Assembly: GCF_029891575.1 (NCBI RefSeq) | Contig: NZ_JARZHF010000001.1 | Span: forward strand, 372,001 to 436,000 | DNA length: 64,000 nucleotides | Direction of reading: 5' to 3' | DNA from: Salipaludibacillus daqingensis | Lineage (GTDB): Bacteria; Bacillota; Bacilli; Bacillales; Salisediminibacteriaceae | Shown here: piece after piece, positions 17,699 through 28,122 of the stretch | How positions within the stretch are numbered: the first letter of the stretch is position 1 | Layout: each line of letters opens with the position of its first letter | Position numbers and translations under genes: made by a program | Notes under the pieces: generated by a model | The model's database searches: none | The model's input: only the letters and a program-made list of their open reading frames with translations | What the model was told of the DNA's origin: nothing

Positions 17699-18085
17699 AT
17701 GTTTCGTCAATCTTATCACCCTGTCGTCATAACATTGCTGAGTTTGGCGGCTATAGGTATCGGAGTACAATTAATTACGAACCCTGCAGCTTTCATTACT
17801 CAAATCCTTGTAACTATTGGAATCGTAGCGTTAATACTTATCATCATTAAAAATGTTGTGATGCCGAGGCTTATGAGACGCCAAGCTTCGTTCTCACAAC
17901 AACGAAGTATGAGCGCACACAGGGCTGCTCCAAAGAAGAAAAAAACCGCCTCCTTTTCCAACAAGCAAAAAGAAAAGAAAAAACACATTTCAAGGCCACT
18001 TGTTAAACGACAGTCCGATGTTAAGTTAACCGTGATAGAAGGCAAAAAAAACAAGAACAAGAAAAAAAGCCGAGCATTATTTTAA
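17699..18085 (+). CDS. yqhP: SA1362/YqhP family small membrane protein
   Basis: About 128 residues: two membrane helices near residues 10-30 and 35-55, then a very basic Lys/Ser/Arg-rich cytoplasmic tail. This layout and the position match YqhP, called the SA1362 family in staphylococci. The function is unknown. The ATG at 17699 has a 9-nt spacing from GGAGG and is preferred over the ATG at 17693, which is only 3 nt away. Confidence 0.8.
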   Translation: MFRQSYHPVVITLLSLAAIGIGVQLITNPAAFITQILVTIGIVALILIIIKNVVMPRLMRRQASFSQQRSMSAHRAAPKKKKTASFSNKQKEKKKHISRPLVKRQSDVKLTVIEGKKNKNKKKSRALF

Positions 18086-18189
18086 AAGCTTGGTTTTTTT
18101 CTTTAAGCTTTCATCACTTTCAAATCAACATTGAACGATAACAAACACTTTTAATATAGCCTGTTCTTTTTTAGAAAGGGGTGAGGAGA

Positions 18190-18993
18190 TTGAATGAAAT
18201 TTATCATTCTTCTTTAACTTACAGCATTTGGTCTGAATGGCTATTATTAAGTTTTTTAATTTTAGCTGGAATGGTTTATTGGACCATAAGTAAACGAATT
18301 GGATTTCAAATTTTATATCTAACAACTCTCTCCCTTTCTTTTGGGTTTATTATCACGATGTACTTTCCTTTTTTGTACGCTGAAGATCAACATTTACCTT
18401 TAACACACCCTCACATACAAGCATCTATGACGTTATTTTCCTTTTTCATTCCACTTGTCCGTCGAAGAATTGAGGTGTTACTCTGTCTGTTTCCACCGTT
18501 TGTGATTAGCCTAAGTTATTTATTTCTTCAAGAAAGTTCAGTGTTTTCTGTCGTTGGTGGAATATTAATTGGTGGATTTATTAGTTACATGTTTTATCGA
18601 AGTCTCGATTGGATGGGATCTATGCCAGAACCATATTTGTTCGCATTTGCAATTATTTTACCTGTATTTATTGGTGGATTAATTTATCCAAATACGTCAT
18701 TTCTCCTGTTACCTGGCCTTCTTCTAGGTGCTGGAATCGGAGTAACGTTTGAACAGTACAAAATTCGTATGAGTGTATCACATTCCAACATATCAAAATT
18801 ACTATCATTAATATTAGGTACCTCTGGTATGATCATGGGATATTTGATCTTTATTGTTAGTCCTATCTCATTTCCTTTTCTTTTTCTAATAGTCGGAATA
18901 TTAGGTGGCATCTGGATTACGTTTTTTGTACCTACCTTATTAATTTTAACGAAGATATATGAACAACAAGGAAAGAGTCGAGAGATTTTTTGA
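18190..18993 (+). CDS. PAP2-like membrane protein lacking catalytic residues
   Basis: A protein of about 267 residues with eight to nine hydrophobic segments. The overall layout follows Firmicutes PAP2 phosphatases: a W/K-flanked helix (YWTISKRIGFQ), a loop where PSGH is expected, and SLSYLFLQESSVFSVVGG where the third PAP2 motif (S-R-x5-H-x3-D) is expected. In the aligned places PSGH reads THPH, the nucleophile His is Gln and the Asp is Ser, and the first motif (K-x6-R-P) is absent, so it is probably not a phosphatase. The start is TTG at 18190 behind AAAGGGG; a GTG at 18181 is possible. It is divergent from yqhO. Confidence 0.7.
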   Translation: MNEIYHSSLTYSIWSEWLLLSFLILAGMVYWTISKRIGFQILYLTTLSLSFGFIITMYFPFLYAEDQHLPLTHPHIQASMTLFSFFIPLVRRRIEVLLCLFPPFVISLSYLFLQESSVFSVVGGILIGGFISYMFYRSLDWMGSMPEPYLFAFAIILPVFIGGLIYPNTSFLLLPGLLLGAGIGVTFEQYKIRMSVSHSNISKLLSLILGTSGMIMGYLIFIVSPISFPFLFLIVGILGGIWITFFVPTLLILTKIYEQQGKSREIF

Positions 18994-19012
18994 CGAATGC
19001 CACGACTCTTTC
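18971..19012. terminator. Convergent terminator between the PAP2-like gene and yqhO
   Basis: A perfect 10-bp inverted repeat GAAAGAGTCG / CGACTCTTTC encloses 22 nt and overlaps the stop codon of the plus-strand gene. Plus-strand sequence after it is T/A-rich. Confidence 0.55.
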
Positions 19013-19023
19013 TAATTTATATG

Positions 19024-19911
19024 TTAATACGACCACGTTTTAAGAAAATCTTTTGTCGTTTGTTTACCTAATAGAATGAGTTGATGTTTCTCATCTTCTG
19101 ACATGTTGAAATGAGTTGAAGTCACTTCTTTCACTGGAATAAATATGATATTTTTTGCATGTAATTTCGTCACATATCTTTGATCATGTGCTGTTCTCAT
19201 CGTTTCAAACATAGAGTGTAAGAAAGATAACCCATTATTAATCTTCCTTGGTGGGATTTGATCATATTCTGGAGATAATCGCAAACCCAACACCGGTCTT
19301 TCCCGCTTTTCTCTTTTTCTAATAAATAACCAAATAGGGAAATTACTCAATACTCCCCCATCAACAATAAGCGCTTCTTCTCCGTGCTCATTTTTTAATT
19401 TCACAGGTTCAAAAAAGTAAGGTAAACTAGCACTCATTCGAACAGCTTTTGCTACAGAAAAAGATTTTTCATCAATCCCATAACGTGGAAGATCATCAGG
19501 TAAAACAATAAATCTTCCATTTGTTATATCAGATGCAACCATCTTTAAGCTTCCTTCAGGTAAATCACCAAATGTTTTCACTCCTTTTTTAGAAAGTACT
19601 TTTTCAAGCCACATTTCAAAAGTTACTCCTTTATAGAGCCCCATCTTTCGATACAACATAACCCATCTTAAAAATGGAAAAACGTTCCCTATCACACGTG
19701 GGTCTAAAAATTCTCTTAAATCCATGTCACTAAATAATTCATTCATTTCTTCAGCTTCATAACCAGCTTTAATCAATGCTGCAGTTAAAGCTCCTGCACT
19801 TGTCCCGGCGACTCTTTCAAACGTTATATTCTTTTTTTTCAACTCTTGAAAGGCTCCAGAGAAAGCGAGTGCTTTTACTCCACCTCCAGCAAATACAGCA
19901 TCTACTTTCAT
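19024..19911 (-). CDS. yqhO: Patatin-like phospholipase
   Basis: A predicted serine lipid acyl hydrolase with a Ser-Asp dyad. The 295 residues have the oxyanion loop GGGVKALAFSGAF at 9-21, the nucleophile elbow GTSAGA near 40 and DGGVLSNFP near 190 with the catalytic Asp. There is no signal peptide, so it is intracellular or membrane-associated. The natural substrate is unknown. The start follows GGAGGG. Confidence 0.93.
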   Translation of the reverse strand: MKVDAVFAGGGVKALAFSGAFQELKKKNITFERVAGTSAGALTAALIKAGYEAEEMNELFSDMDLREFLDPRVIGNVFPFLRWVMLYRKMGLYKGVTFEMWLEKVLSKKGVKTFGDLPEGSLKMVASDITNGRFIVLPDDLPRYGIDEKSFSVAKAVRMSASLPYFFEPVKLKNEHGEEALIVDGGVLSNFPIWLFIRKREKRERPVLGLRLSPEYDQIPPRKINNGLSFLHSMFETMRTAHDQRYVTKLHAKNIIFIPVKEVTSTHFNMSEDEKHQLILLGKQTTKDFLKTWSY

Positions 19912-20068
19912 ATGAAATCCCTCCTTTCATTTAGATTGTGACATTTATACTGATAGCACATTTATATACTGTGCTTACTAAAATATATGTGTGCTATTCT
20001 TTAGAAAAAACTCTTGATTATTAAATCCTTCACCCCTGTGAGAATTTTGAGGGGAAAAATAGAAAAAA

Positions 20069-20101
20069 CGGGAAACTGGATGATAATATCCAATTTACCC
20101 G
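20069..20101 (-). terminator. Terminator after mntR
   Basis: An imperfect CGGGTAAATTGGA / TCCAGTTTCCCG stem followed by a T6 run on the minus strand, right after the mntR stop. Confidence 0.75.
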
Positions 20102-20105
20102 CGAA

Positions 20106-20534
20106 TTACTGATTCATTTCATCATTTTTCTTTTGAACTTGTCGTAATTCATCGACACGGTTATCATTCTCTTCAAAATACTGAACGAGATCCCCGATAC
20201 GATCGATTGCATCCCAACTTAAATGGTGCTCGATTCCTTCCACATCATGATAAATTCCCGATTCGTTTACTCCAATTATTCTCATAAACTCCTCTAATAG
20301 TTCGTGCCGATAGACTAATCTTTTTCCTATTTTCTTTCCTTTTGCCGTTAATACAAGTCCACGATATTTTTCATACACTAAATATTCTTGAGTATCTAAT
20401 TTTTGAACCATTTTCGTAACAGAAGAAGGGTGGACCTCAAGGGCATCTGCAATATCGGAGACCCTTGCATACCCCTTTTCTTCGATTAGTAAATATATTC
20501 GTTCTAAATAGTCTTCCATACTTGGTGTTGGCAT
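20106..20534 (-). CDS. mntR: Manganese transport regulator MntR
   Basis: A DtxR-family repressor that binds DNA with Mn and turns off Mn uptake. The length of 142 residues equals B. subtilis MntR. The metal ligands known for that protein are all present: D8, E11, H77, E99, E102 and H103. The winged-helix region is [20 protein letters not shown]. The start at 20534 follows GGAGGGG; the annotated upstream TTG would overlap the ribosome site. Confidence 0.97.
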   Translation of the reverse strand: MPTPSMEDYLERIYLLIEEKGYARVSDIADALEVHPSSVTKMVQKLDTQEYLVYEKYRGLVLTAKGKKIGKRLVYRHELLEEFMRIIGVNESGIYHDVEGIEHHLSWDAIDRIGDLVQYFEENDNRVDELRQVQKKNDEMNQ

Positions 20535-20648
20535 GACGGTCCCCTCCAAAATTTGTTTCGTTATGTACTGTATAGTTTTTCTCGGAATGTAGTTAAAATT
20601 ATACTACAAAACGATGGGACACTCTACCAATAGTACAAAATGAAAAGA

Positions 20649-20675
20649 AAACCTGAAGCTTCACAGCTCAGGTTT
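20649..20675 (-). terminator. Terminator after nrdJ
   Basis: AAACCTGA and TCAGGTTT form an 8-bp stem, extended by an inner GC/GC, followed by TCTTTTC on the minus strand; it lies 16 bp after the stop. Confidence 0.75.
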
Positions 20676-20690
20676 CCTTCATTTATAGTA

Positions 20691-23258
20691 TTATAAACCA
20701 CATTTTAATTGAGCATTACAGTTCGTGCACGTGTTACAACCACCAATATCTTCCACAGTTCCTTTACGGCATACAGGACATGTATCGCCCACATCACTGC
20801 CGAACTGCACAGATGTAGAACGAAGGTCAGCAATCGTATCAACGAGGACTACTTGTTTCTTTTGTTCGTTTTTCGCTTCTCCCCCAGTGAGATCCACAGC
20901 ATAATCATCGTTTTCTTCTGCTTTCAATGTTAATACTTGTGCATCACGGCTTCCATCTACATAGACGGTTCCACCTTTTGCGCCTCCACGGTAAAGACGT
21001 TCATACACGCTCTTTACTTGATCCACTGTGTAACCTTTAGGTGCATTTACCGTTTTACTTAATGAACTATCTACCCATCTCTGAATCACACATTGCACAT
21101 CTGCATGTGCTTCTGGTGATAAGTCCATGCTAGAGACAAACCAATCAGGTAAATTGTTTGGATCTACTTCCGGATTCTTTTCTAAATACTCTTGAAGTAT
21201 TGCTGCTTTCACTTCAATGAATTTTCCTAAACGACCACTTCGGTAGTAAGAAAATGAAAAATATGGTTCAAGTCCCGTCGACACACCAACCATTGTCCCA
21301 GTTGAACCTGTTGGAGCCACAGTAAGTAAGTGGGAGTTCCGAATCCCATGCTCTTTTATGCCTTCTAAAATATCTTCAGGCATTTTTTTCATATAACCTG
21401 TCTCCGTGAACTTTTCACGTAAATAGGATGTTTCTCGAGTGTTAGAACCTTCAAGGAATGGGAAACTACCTTTTTCTTCTGCTAATTGAATGCTTGTCCG
21501 ATACGCTGTTGTAGCAATCGTTTCAAACACTTGATCAACAAGGTCATCTCCTTCTTTAGATCCATAAACTGTTTCTGTGTAGATCAATAAATCATGAAGT
21601 CCCATAACACCTAAACCAACCCGTCGTTCCCCTTTTGCTTGCTTCGTATTTTCTTCTAAGAAATACGGCGTTGCATCAATAACATTATCTTGCATACGTA
21701 CACCTGTTGCCACAGTTTGTTCTAATTTTTTGAAATCAACAACTTTGTTTTCTTTATCTGCCATTTCGGCTAAATTAACCGCAGCCAAGTTACAAACAGA
21801 ATATGGTGCCAGTGGCTGTTCCCCGCATGGATTCGTCGCGACAACCTTTTGTCCGTAAGCTGCTGCATTTGTCATTTCATTTGCATTATCAATAAAGAAA
21901 ATTCCCGGTTCTGCAGAATATGTTGCGCAAATATTAATTAAGTTCCACAGTTCTTGTGCTTTAATTGTACGATATGTTTTAACGCCAAAACCTAACGCTT
22001 CCCATTCACGTACATCTCCGTATTCTTGCCATTCGCGATTATAGGCGGCCATTTCTTCCTTTGTGTAATTTTCAACGTCCGGAAAACGTAACTTGTAATC
22101 TGCGTTATTTTCTACCGCATCCATAAATTCTTTCGTGATACAAACAGAAATATTTGCTCCTGTTAAGAACTCTGAATTATTTACAGAGTATGTGCCTCCA
22201 GTACGGAGCTTTTCCTCTGCTTCTGAAATAATTTTATAGTTAAAGCCACCTTGGCCTTCTATATTTTTATAATTAGCGATACTTTGGTACATCGCCTCTT
22301 CTACTTCTGATAATGGGGTAAATTTTAACTTTTCTTGGATCAAACGTTTAATTTGTATATCCTCTGTCTTCTCAGATAAGTATCTTAAAATACGAGGATT
22401 TTGCATTTTCGATATGATGAACTCTAATATATCTGGATGCCAATCTGCTAACATAATCATTTGTGCACCTCGACGGGAACCACCTTGCTCAACTAGATGC
22501 GTTAACTTAGCAATATCATCTAACCAAGAAACAGAACCGGATGATTTTCCATTTACACCTCTTGCAAGCGTGTTTCGAGGTCGTAACGTTGATCCATTTG
22601 TGCCAACACCGCCACCGCGACTCATGATTTCCATCACTTGTTTACGATGTTCAGATATACCCTCTCTGGAATCTTCAATATAAGGCATCACATAACAGTT
22701 GAAATATGTTACGTCTGTTTCTGCTCCTGCTCCGTATAGAACTCTTCCAGCCGGAACGAAATTCATATTAACTAATTCATGGTAAAACTTTTTAAATGAT
22801 TCTTCTTTTTTTTCTTGCTCCGTTTCTACTTCTGCTAAACCTCGTGCATTTCGTTTAGCAATTTGTTCGTAATACACTTCAAGTGGCTTATCTATAGAAT
22901 CCAACGTTCGTTCAACAATGCCGGTTTTTTTCTCTTCAGGATCATCTAGAACACCTAGAAATTCTTCTTCCACTGCTATTTTAGCGCGACCCTCATTCCA
23001 ATTAATCTCGGATACAAATCCATACCCTCTAGCAGGAAATGCAGGATCAGCTTTGACCGTAAGAACGACAAAATCTCCAACTTTCAGTGTTTTTTTCTCC
23101 GTATCTTTGAACGTGTAACGATCTAACATGACAAGACGGGACACACCGCTTTGCTTTCTTTTCATGTCGGGAGTTATTGGGAATACTTGAGGAAACTGCT
23201 GAATGTCATCGTTCAGCTGATCTACATTAATTCCCTTTTCGGACATAAAGGTTGTCAC
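20691..23258 (-). CDS. nrdJ: Class II (adenosylcobalamin-dependent) ribonucleotide reductase
   Basis: It reduces ribonucleotides to deoxyribonucleotides using adenosylcobalamin as radical source, with or without oxygen. The 855 residues carry the RNR core: NPCGEQPLAPYSVCNLAAVN with the active-site Cys, APTGSTGTMVGVSTGLEP, and a C-terminal zinc-finger-like CPVCRKG...CNTCTNC tail with thiol residues for rereduction. No separate beta subunit lies nearby. The start is GTG at 23258, 9 nt after GGAG; the next ATG is 12 nt further in. NrdR-type sites cover its promoter. Confidence 0.95.
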   Translation of the reverse strand: MTTFMSEKGINVDQLNDDIQQFPQVFPITPDMKRKQSGVSRLVMLDRYTFKDTEKKTLKVGDFVVLTVKADPAFPARGYGFVSEINWNEGRAKIAVEEEFLGVLDDPEEKKTGIVERTLDSIDKPLEVYYEQIAKRNARGLAEVETEQEKKEESFKKFYHELVNMNFVPAGRVLYGAGAETDVTYFNCYVMPYIEDSREGISEHRKQVMEIMSRGGGVGTNGSTLRPRNTLARGVNGKSSGSVSWLDDIAKLTHLVEQGGSRRGAQMIMLADWHPDILEFIISKMQNPRILRYLSEKTEDIQIKRLIQEKLKFTPLSEVEEAMYQSIANYKNIEGQGGFNYKIISEAEEKLRTGGTYSVNNSEFLTGANISVCITKEFMDAVENNADYKLRFPDVENYTKEEMAAYNREWQEYGDVREWEALGFGVKTYRTIKAQELWNLINICATYSAEPGIFFIDNANEMTNAAAYGQKVVATNPCGEQPLAPYSVCNLAAVNLAEMADKENKVVDFKKLEQTVATGVRMQDNVIDATPYFLEENTKQAKGERRVGLGVMGLHDLLIYTETVYGSKEGDDLVDQVFETIATTAYRTSIQLAEEKGSFPFLEGSNTRETSYLREKFTETGYMKKMPEDILEGIKEHGIRNSHLLTVAPTGSTGTMVGVSTGLEPYFSFSYYRSGRLGKFIEVKAAILQEYLEKNPEVDPNNLPDWFVSSMDLSPEAHADVQCVIQRWVDSSLSKTVNAPKGYTVDQVKSVYERLYRGGAKGGTVYVDGSRDAQVLTLKAEENDDYAVDLTGGEAKNEQKKQVVLVDTIADLRSTSVQFGSDVGDTCPVCRKGTVEDIGGCNTCTNCNAQLKCGL

Positions 23259-23370
23259 AGGCTTCCGCTCCTTTGTATATATTTCTTAAAATAAACGTCA
23301 TCTAGTAGTCATTATGACTCAAAGAACGAAGCTTTACATAAAATGCAAAGCTCCGTTCCGTTCTACTTTT

Positions 23371-23452
23371 CAATATATCACAGCACTTTATTAAAATCAA
23401 TATATAGTATGTGTTGTTTTTAATTTAATACCATATATTGATTTATGGTCAA
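23371..23452 (-). promoter_or_regulatory. nrdJ promoter with NrdR-box-like sites
   Basis: A -35 TTGACC (23447-23452) and an extended -10 TGG TATTAA (23425-23433) are spaced by 16 bp. CAATATATAG at 23398-23407 fits the NrdR core CWATATATWG exactly. CCATATATTG at 23431-23440 has one mismatch and lies between -35 and -10, 33 bp (three helical turns) from the first. A third half-like copy, CAATATATCA, lies at 23371. The arrangement predicts repression by NrdR. Confidence 0.65.
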
Positions 23453-23751
23453 TTTTTAATCGGATTGTCAACTTTGAAATTTGGAAATAAAACTAGAGAA
23501 CAAGAGAAAATAGGATATATTTGCTGATTTTTACACGTTATTAGCTATTTTTGTCATTTAATGACGATTTCATCTAAAAACACTGATATATAAAGGTTCT
23601 AACGATCTTATAAAACTTTCGACAAAACTCGCAACCTAGAAAGTAGGTAATCTCTACCAATAAACACGATCTCTCTTTTACTACAAGACATAACAATAGC
23701 ATATCTCATAGATTTAAAAAACTAAAATAGACTCATTTACACGTTTAACTT

Positions 23752-24582
23752 TTAACGTTTATAGTTCCAGGAGTCGAGGCTGTATTTTTTTTCCATTAAC
23801 TCGTGTACTTCTAATTCTTGATTATTCGTGAGTGAGTATGTCTTTAACTCAATATTTAATCCTGATTCAAAACCTTCTTTAAAAGCTTCTTTCACCTTTT
23901 CCAAAGAAACGGTTTGTTCTAAAATATCATTAATTGCAACTGCTTTTTTATGAAACCCTTGCTGCATTCTTCTTCTTACTTTTTCATTAGGGAAAATAAA
24001 TAGGTCGAATAACTTTTCAACATCGATAGATAAAATGATTGACCCATGTTGCAAAATAATTCCTTTTTGTCTCGTTTGTGCACTCCCTGCCACTTTTCTA
24101 CCTTCCACAACCATTTCATACCAAGATGGGGCATCAAAACAAACAGAAGAGCGTGGGTTCTTTAAATTTTCTTTCTCCTCAGTTGATCTTGGAATGGAAA
24201 ACTCTGCTTGTAAATTCAATCGACGAAATCCTTCTAGCAACCCTTCTGATATCACTCGATAAGCTTCCGTCACTGTTTCAGGCATGGCTGGATGATCTTC
24301 AGACACGATTACACTATAAGTAAGTTCATCGTCATGTAACACACCACGTCCACCTGTGGCTCTTCTTACAAAACCTAATTTGTTGGTTTTAACTGCGTCT
24401 AAGTTTATTTCTTTTTCAATATGTTGAAAGTACCCCACAGAAAGGGTAGCCGGAGACCAACCATAAAAACGAATGATGGGAGGAAGTTCCTTGTTACGAT
24501 GCCATTCCATAAGTTTTTCATCTAGCGCCATATTATAAGCCGGTGATCTTTCTTTTGAATCAATAAAGTACCATGTTTCCAT
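23752..24582 (-). CDS. lipM: Octanoyl-[GcvH]:protein N-octanoyltransferase LipM
   Basis: It transfers octanoate from acyl carrier protein to GcvH, the first step of lipoate assembly in Bacillus. The 276 residues carry [18 protein letters not shown] at 73-90, the catalytic Cys in [16 protein letters not shown] (about C148) and GRKVAGSAQ at 161-169. The start at 24582 follows GGAAGGA; the 44-residue extension upstream is not credible. It lies close to the glycine cleavage operon, whose H protein it serves, but is a separate unit. Confidence 0.93.
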   Translation of the reverse strand: METWYFIDSKERSPAYNMALDEKLMEWHRNKELPPIIRFYGWSPATLSVGYFQHIEKEINLDAVKTNKLGFVRRATGGRGVLHDDELTYSVIVSEDHPAMPETVTEAYRVISEGLLEGFRRLNLQAEFSIPRSTEEKENLKNPRSSVCFDAPSWYEMVVEGRKVAGSAQTRQKGIILQHGSIILSIDVEKLFDLFIFPNEKVRRRMQQGFHKKAVAINDILEQTVSLEKVKEAFKEGFESGLNIELKTYSLTNNQELEVHELMEKKYSLDSWNYKR

Positions 24583-24769
24583 TTGTCCTTCCTCCTTGAC
24601 TGTGTTTGCATCGTCTATCATATCGAATTCCATGTATAAACACAAAACGTTTCGATTCAACCGTTGCCAATTCGCGTTTTTACGTTTATCATTTATAGAG
24701 GATGGACAAGACATAGTTTTGTGCTATGTTTTCCCAGTTAAATTTGTAAAGAATTAAAGGAGTGGCAGC

Positions 24770-25144
24770 ATGGAGATTTGGATTTTAATTATTTTGACTG
24801 TTGTACTTGTTGCAGTTCTTTTACTGCGCATGAAAAAACCGAATTACTTGAAGACTTTGGATCAAGAAGAATTCAAGAAAAACTATCGGAAAGCGCAATT
24901 GATAGACGTAAGGGAAGAAAAAGAGTTTAAAACAGGACATATTTTAGGTGCTAGAAACATTCCATTGTCTCAACTTCGACAACGACAAACAGAAATACGT
25001 CCCGATAAACCAATTTACCTCTATTGCCAAAATGGTTCAAGAACAGTACAAGCTGCAAGAATCCTTCGTAAAAAAAGAGGCGCTGAAGACATCAATCACC
25101 TCAAAGGTGGCTTCAGAAAGTGGACTGGCAAGATTAAAAAGTAA
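24770..25144 (+). CDS. yqhL: Membrane-anchored rhodanese YqhL
   Basis: A sulfurtransferase-type domain of 124 residues tethered by an N-terminal helix (residues 3-20). The catalytic loop is CQNGSR at 86-91 and the domain opens with LIDVREEKEF. The role is unknown; sulfur transfer or thiol detoxification is inferred. It has a GGAGTGGCAGC ribosome site, is divergent from lipM and ends in a strong terminator shared with gcvPB. Confidence 0.93.
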   Translation: MEIWILIILTVVLVAVLLLRMKKPNYLKTLDQEEFKKNYRKAQLIDVREEKEFKTGHILGARNIPLSQLRQRQTEIRPDKPIYLYCQNGSRTVQAARILRKKRGAEDINHLKGGFRKWTGKIKK

Positions 25145-25182
25145 CGATGCACGCGAATGATATTAACACACCTTTCCACCAT

Positions 25183-25227
25183 AAAAAGGTACGAAGCTCC
25201 TTCTCTAAGAGAGCTTCGTACCTTTTT
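25183..25227. terminator. Bidirectional terminator between yqhL and gcvPB
   Basis: AAAAAGGTACGAAGCTC and GAGCTTCGTACCTTTTT are perfect 17-bp arms with A/T tracts on both sides, placed between convergent genes. Confidence 0.92.
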
Positions 25228-25295
25228 TCTTTTTAAATATTCACTTTGCTACCCCGAAAATAGAATAGAGATTTCCAGCTAGGTTGATAATTTTC

Positions 25296-26756
25296 TTACA
25301 CTTTCTGATAACGCAAGATGGGTTTTCTTGCTGCCGTCGTTTCGTCTAAACGATCGATCACAGTATGATGTGGGGCTTCTTGAACGACCTCTGGAGTTTC
25401 CTCTGCTTCTTTTGCAATTTGAATCATCGCATCACAGAATTCATCTAGAGTCTCTTTTGATTCTGTTTCTGTAGGTTCTACCATCAGACATTCTTCTACA
25501 TTAATTGGGAAGTAAATTGTTGGTGGATGGTACCCAAAATCTAATAACCTTTTCGCCATATCCAATGTTCGTACGCCTAGTTTTTTCTGCCGCTTCCCAG
25601 ATAAAACAAATTCATGTTTACAGTGTTGTGTATAAGGTGTATCGAAATATGGTTCCAATCGACGAAGCATATAATTCGCATTTAGTACAGCGTATTCCGA
25701 TACTTTCCTTAACCCAACAGGACCCATTGTACGTATATACGTATACGCACGAACGTTAATGCCAAAATTTCCATAGTAAGGTTTTACTCGGCCGATCGTT
25801 TCAGGTACGTCATAGTCTAAACGATAGGTCTCATCCTTTTTAACAACTAATGGAACTGGCAAATAAGGAACTAAGTCGTGTTTTACCCCTACTGGTCCTG
25901 AACCAGGTCCACCGCCTCCGTGCGGCGTTGTAAACGTTTTGTGAAGATTCAAGTGGACGACATCAAAGCCCATATCTCCTGGTCTCGTAATTCCTAAAAT
26001 TGCATTGGAATTTGCTCCATCATAATAGAGCTTTCCACCAGCTTCATGGATGATTTCAGCCATCTCGATAATTTGCTCTTCAAACAAACCTAAAGTGTTA
26101 GGGTTTGTTAACATAAGTGCTGCTGTATCATCTCCTGCTAACTCACGAAGGTGATCCATGTCTACCAAACCTTGGTCATTTGATTTTACAGTCACGGCAT
26201 CAAAACCAGCAACAATAGCTGAAGCAGGATTCGTTCCGTGAGAAGAGTCTGGTACAATAACTTTTGTTCTCTGAGTATCTCCATTTGCTTCATGATAAGC
26301 ACGAATAAGCATAAGTCCCGTCCATTCTCCATGGGCTCCTGCCGCTGGCTGAAGAGTCACCTGATCCATTCCTGTGATCTCTTCTAATGTTCTTTGCAAC
26401 TTATACATGAGCTCCAGTGCTCCTTGGATTGTTGATTCATCTTGGTAGGGATGCAAATGAGCAAATCCAGGATAACGAGCAACATCTTCATTAATTTTTG
26501 GATTATACTTCATCGTACAAGAACCAAGTGGATAAAAACCTGAATCTACGCCATGATTTCTTTTAGAAAGAGCCGTATAGTGTCGAACGATCTGCAATTC
26601 GGAAACTTCTGGAAGTTCTGGACTTTTTGTTCTTTGGAATTTGGCTGGAATCAGTTCATCCATCGCGGTTTCTTCAATATCTATTTCTGGCAAACTATGG
26701 CCTACACGACCTTCTTTACTTAATTCAAAAATCAACGATTGGTTTTTCTCATTCAT
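25296..26756 (-). CDS. gcvPB: Glycine dehydrogenase (decarboxylating), subunit 2
   Basis: The PLP-binding half of the split P protein, which decarboxylates glycine and passes aminomethyl to lipoyl-GcvH. The 486 residues include the PLP lysine in [19 protein letters not shown] and [11 protein letters not shown]. It overlaps gcvPA by 4 bp and is the last gene of the riboswitch-controlled operon. Confidence 0.97.
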   Translation of the reverse strand: MNEKNQSLIFELSKEGRVGHSLPEIDIEETAMDELIPAKFQRTKSPELPEVSELQIVRHYTALSKRNHGVDSGFYPLGSCTMKYNPKINEDVARYPGFAHLHPYQDESTIQGALELMYKLQRTLEEITGMDQVTLQPAAGAHGEWTGLMLIRAYHEANGDTQRTKVIVPDSSHGTNPASAIVAGFDAVTVKSNDQGLVDMDHLRELAGDDTAALMLTNPNTLGLFEEQIIEMAEIIHEAGGKLYYDGANSNAILGITRPGDMGFDVVHLNLHKTFTTPHGGGGPGSGPVGVKHDLVPYLPVPLVVKKDETYRLDYDVPETIGRVKPYYGNFGINVRAYTYIRTMGPVGLRKVSEYAVLNANYMLRRLEPYFDTPYTQHCKHEFVLSGKRQKKLGVRTLDMAKRLLDFGYHPPTIYFPINVEECLMVEPTETESKETLDEFCDAMIQIAKEAEETPEVVQEAPHHTVIDRLDETTAARKPILRYQKV

Positions 26757-28099
26757 TGAACTCCCCCCAATACTGAAGCAAATTGGTCAATTTCTTCTTT
26801 TGTCCGTAATTCTGTTACAGCTACAAGCATAAGATTTTCTTTGTCACGATAAAACCTCGAAAGATCTAGCCCTCCGATAATATTATGATCTAACAACTTA
26901 TCGTTCACTTCTTTCACAGTTCTGGGCAACCGTATAACGAATTCATTAAACGTCGGATGATCAGAAACTACTTCTACACCATGCTTTTTTAACTGTTGTT
27001 TCGCATAATGAGCCTTTTGCACATTTTGACTCGCCATTTCGTGTAAACCATGTTTTCCTATGGCACTCATAGCAATCGATGCACCTAACGCATTTAATGC
27101 TTGGTTTGAACATATATTACTCGTTGCTTTATCTCGACGAATGTGTTGTTCTCTCGCTTGGAGAGTAAGAACAAATCCTCTTTGTCCATGATCATCAGTC
27201 GTCTGTCCCACAAGACGACCTGGAACTTTTCGCATTAATTTTTTTGTTACTGCAAAATAACCACAGTGTGGTCCACCCAGTTGAGTAGGTATACCAAATG
27301 GCTGCGCATCACCAACTACAACATCTGCTCCATATTCTCCTGGTGGCTGCAAAACACCAAGACTTAACGGATTAGATGAGACAACAAACAATGATTTCCC
27401 TTGATGGGCTATTTTTTCTATTGCTTCCAAGTCTTCTATTTGGCCAAAGAAGTTTGGATACTGAACGATCACACTTGCTGTATCATCACTATACTCTGCT
27501 TGTAGATGTGACAAGTCAGTCATTCCATCTTTTTCATCGATTTCAATGACACGAAGATTTTGTCCTTTAGCACTCGTCATTAACACTTGTCGCGCTTCAG
27601 GATGAACCGTTTTTGAAACAAGGATCGTTTTCTTTTTTGTTTGACCTGCACTCATCATCGCCGCTTCTGCTAAAGCAGTCGGTCCGTCATACATAGAAGA
27701 GTTAGCCAAGTCCATTCCTGTCAGTTCCGCAATCATCGTTTGAAACTCAAAGATCCCCTGTAGTTCTCCTTGGGAAATTTCTGGTTGGTATGGTGTATAA
27801 GCTGTATAGAATTCTGATCGTAGCAACATATGATTCACAACGGACGGGATATAATGCTCATAAACCCCTGCACCTAAAAAACTAGGATAATCTTTGACAT
27901 TATGGTTTTTATTTGCCATTCTCGTCATTTCTTTAATTAACTTTGTTTCATCCAATGCCTCTTCAATATTTAAATCTCCGTTAAATCGAACCTCTTTTGG
28001 AATATCTTGAAATAAATCTTCTAATTGGTCCACGCCAATCGTTTCAAGCATATCTTGTTCATCTTTTTCGGTCATTGGTAAATAGCGGAACTTTTGCAT
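26753..28099 (-). CDS. gcvPA: Glycine dehydrogenase (decarboxylating), subunit 1
   Basis: The second half of the split glycine decarboxylase. The 448 residues start [18 protein letters not shown] and carry [17 protein letters not shown] and [14 protein letters not shown]. The start is the ATG at 28099 behind AGGGGGAAG, not the upstream ATG at 28120. It lies 23 bp after gcvT and is coupled to gcvPB. Confidence 0.97.
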   Translation of the reverse strand: MQKFRYLPMTEKDEQDMLETIGVDQLEDLFQDIPKEVRFNGDLNIEEALDETKLIKEMTRMANKNHNVKDYPSFLGAGVYEHYIPSVVNHMLLRSEFYTAYTPYQPEISQGELQGIFEFQTMIAELTGMDLANSSMYDGPTALAEAAMMSAGQTKKKTILVSKTVHPEARQVLMTSAKGQNLRVIEIDEKDGMTDLSHLQAEYSDDTASVIVQYPNFFGQIEDLEAIEKIAHQGKSLFVVSSNPLSLGVLQPPGEYGADVVVGDAQPFGIPTQLGGPHCGYFAVTKKLMRKVPGRLVGQTTDDHGQRGFVLTLQAREQHIRRDKATSNICSNQALNALGASIAMSAIGKHGLHEMASQNVQKAHYAKQQLKKHGVEVVSDHPTFNEFVIRLPRTVKEVNDKLLDHNIIGGLDLSRFYRDKENLMLVAVTELRTKEEIDQFASVLGGVQ

Positions 28100-28122
28100 C
28101 ACTCTTCCCCCTTCGTTCAAAT

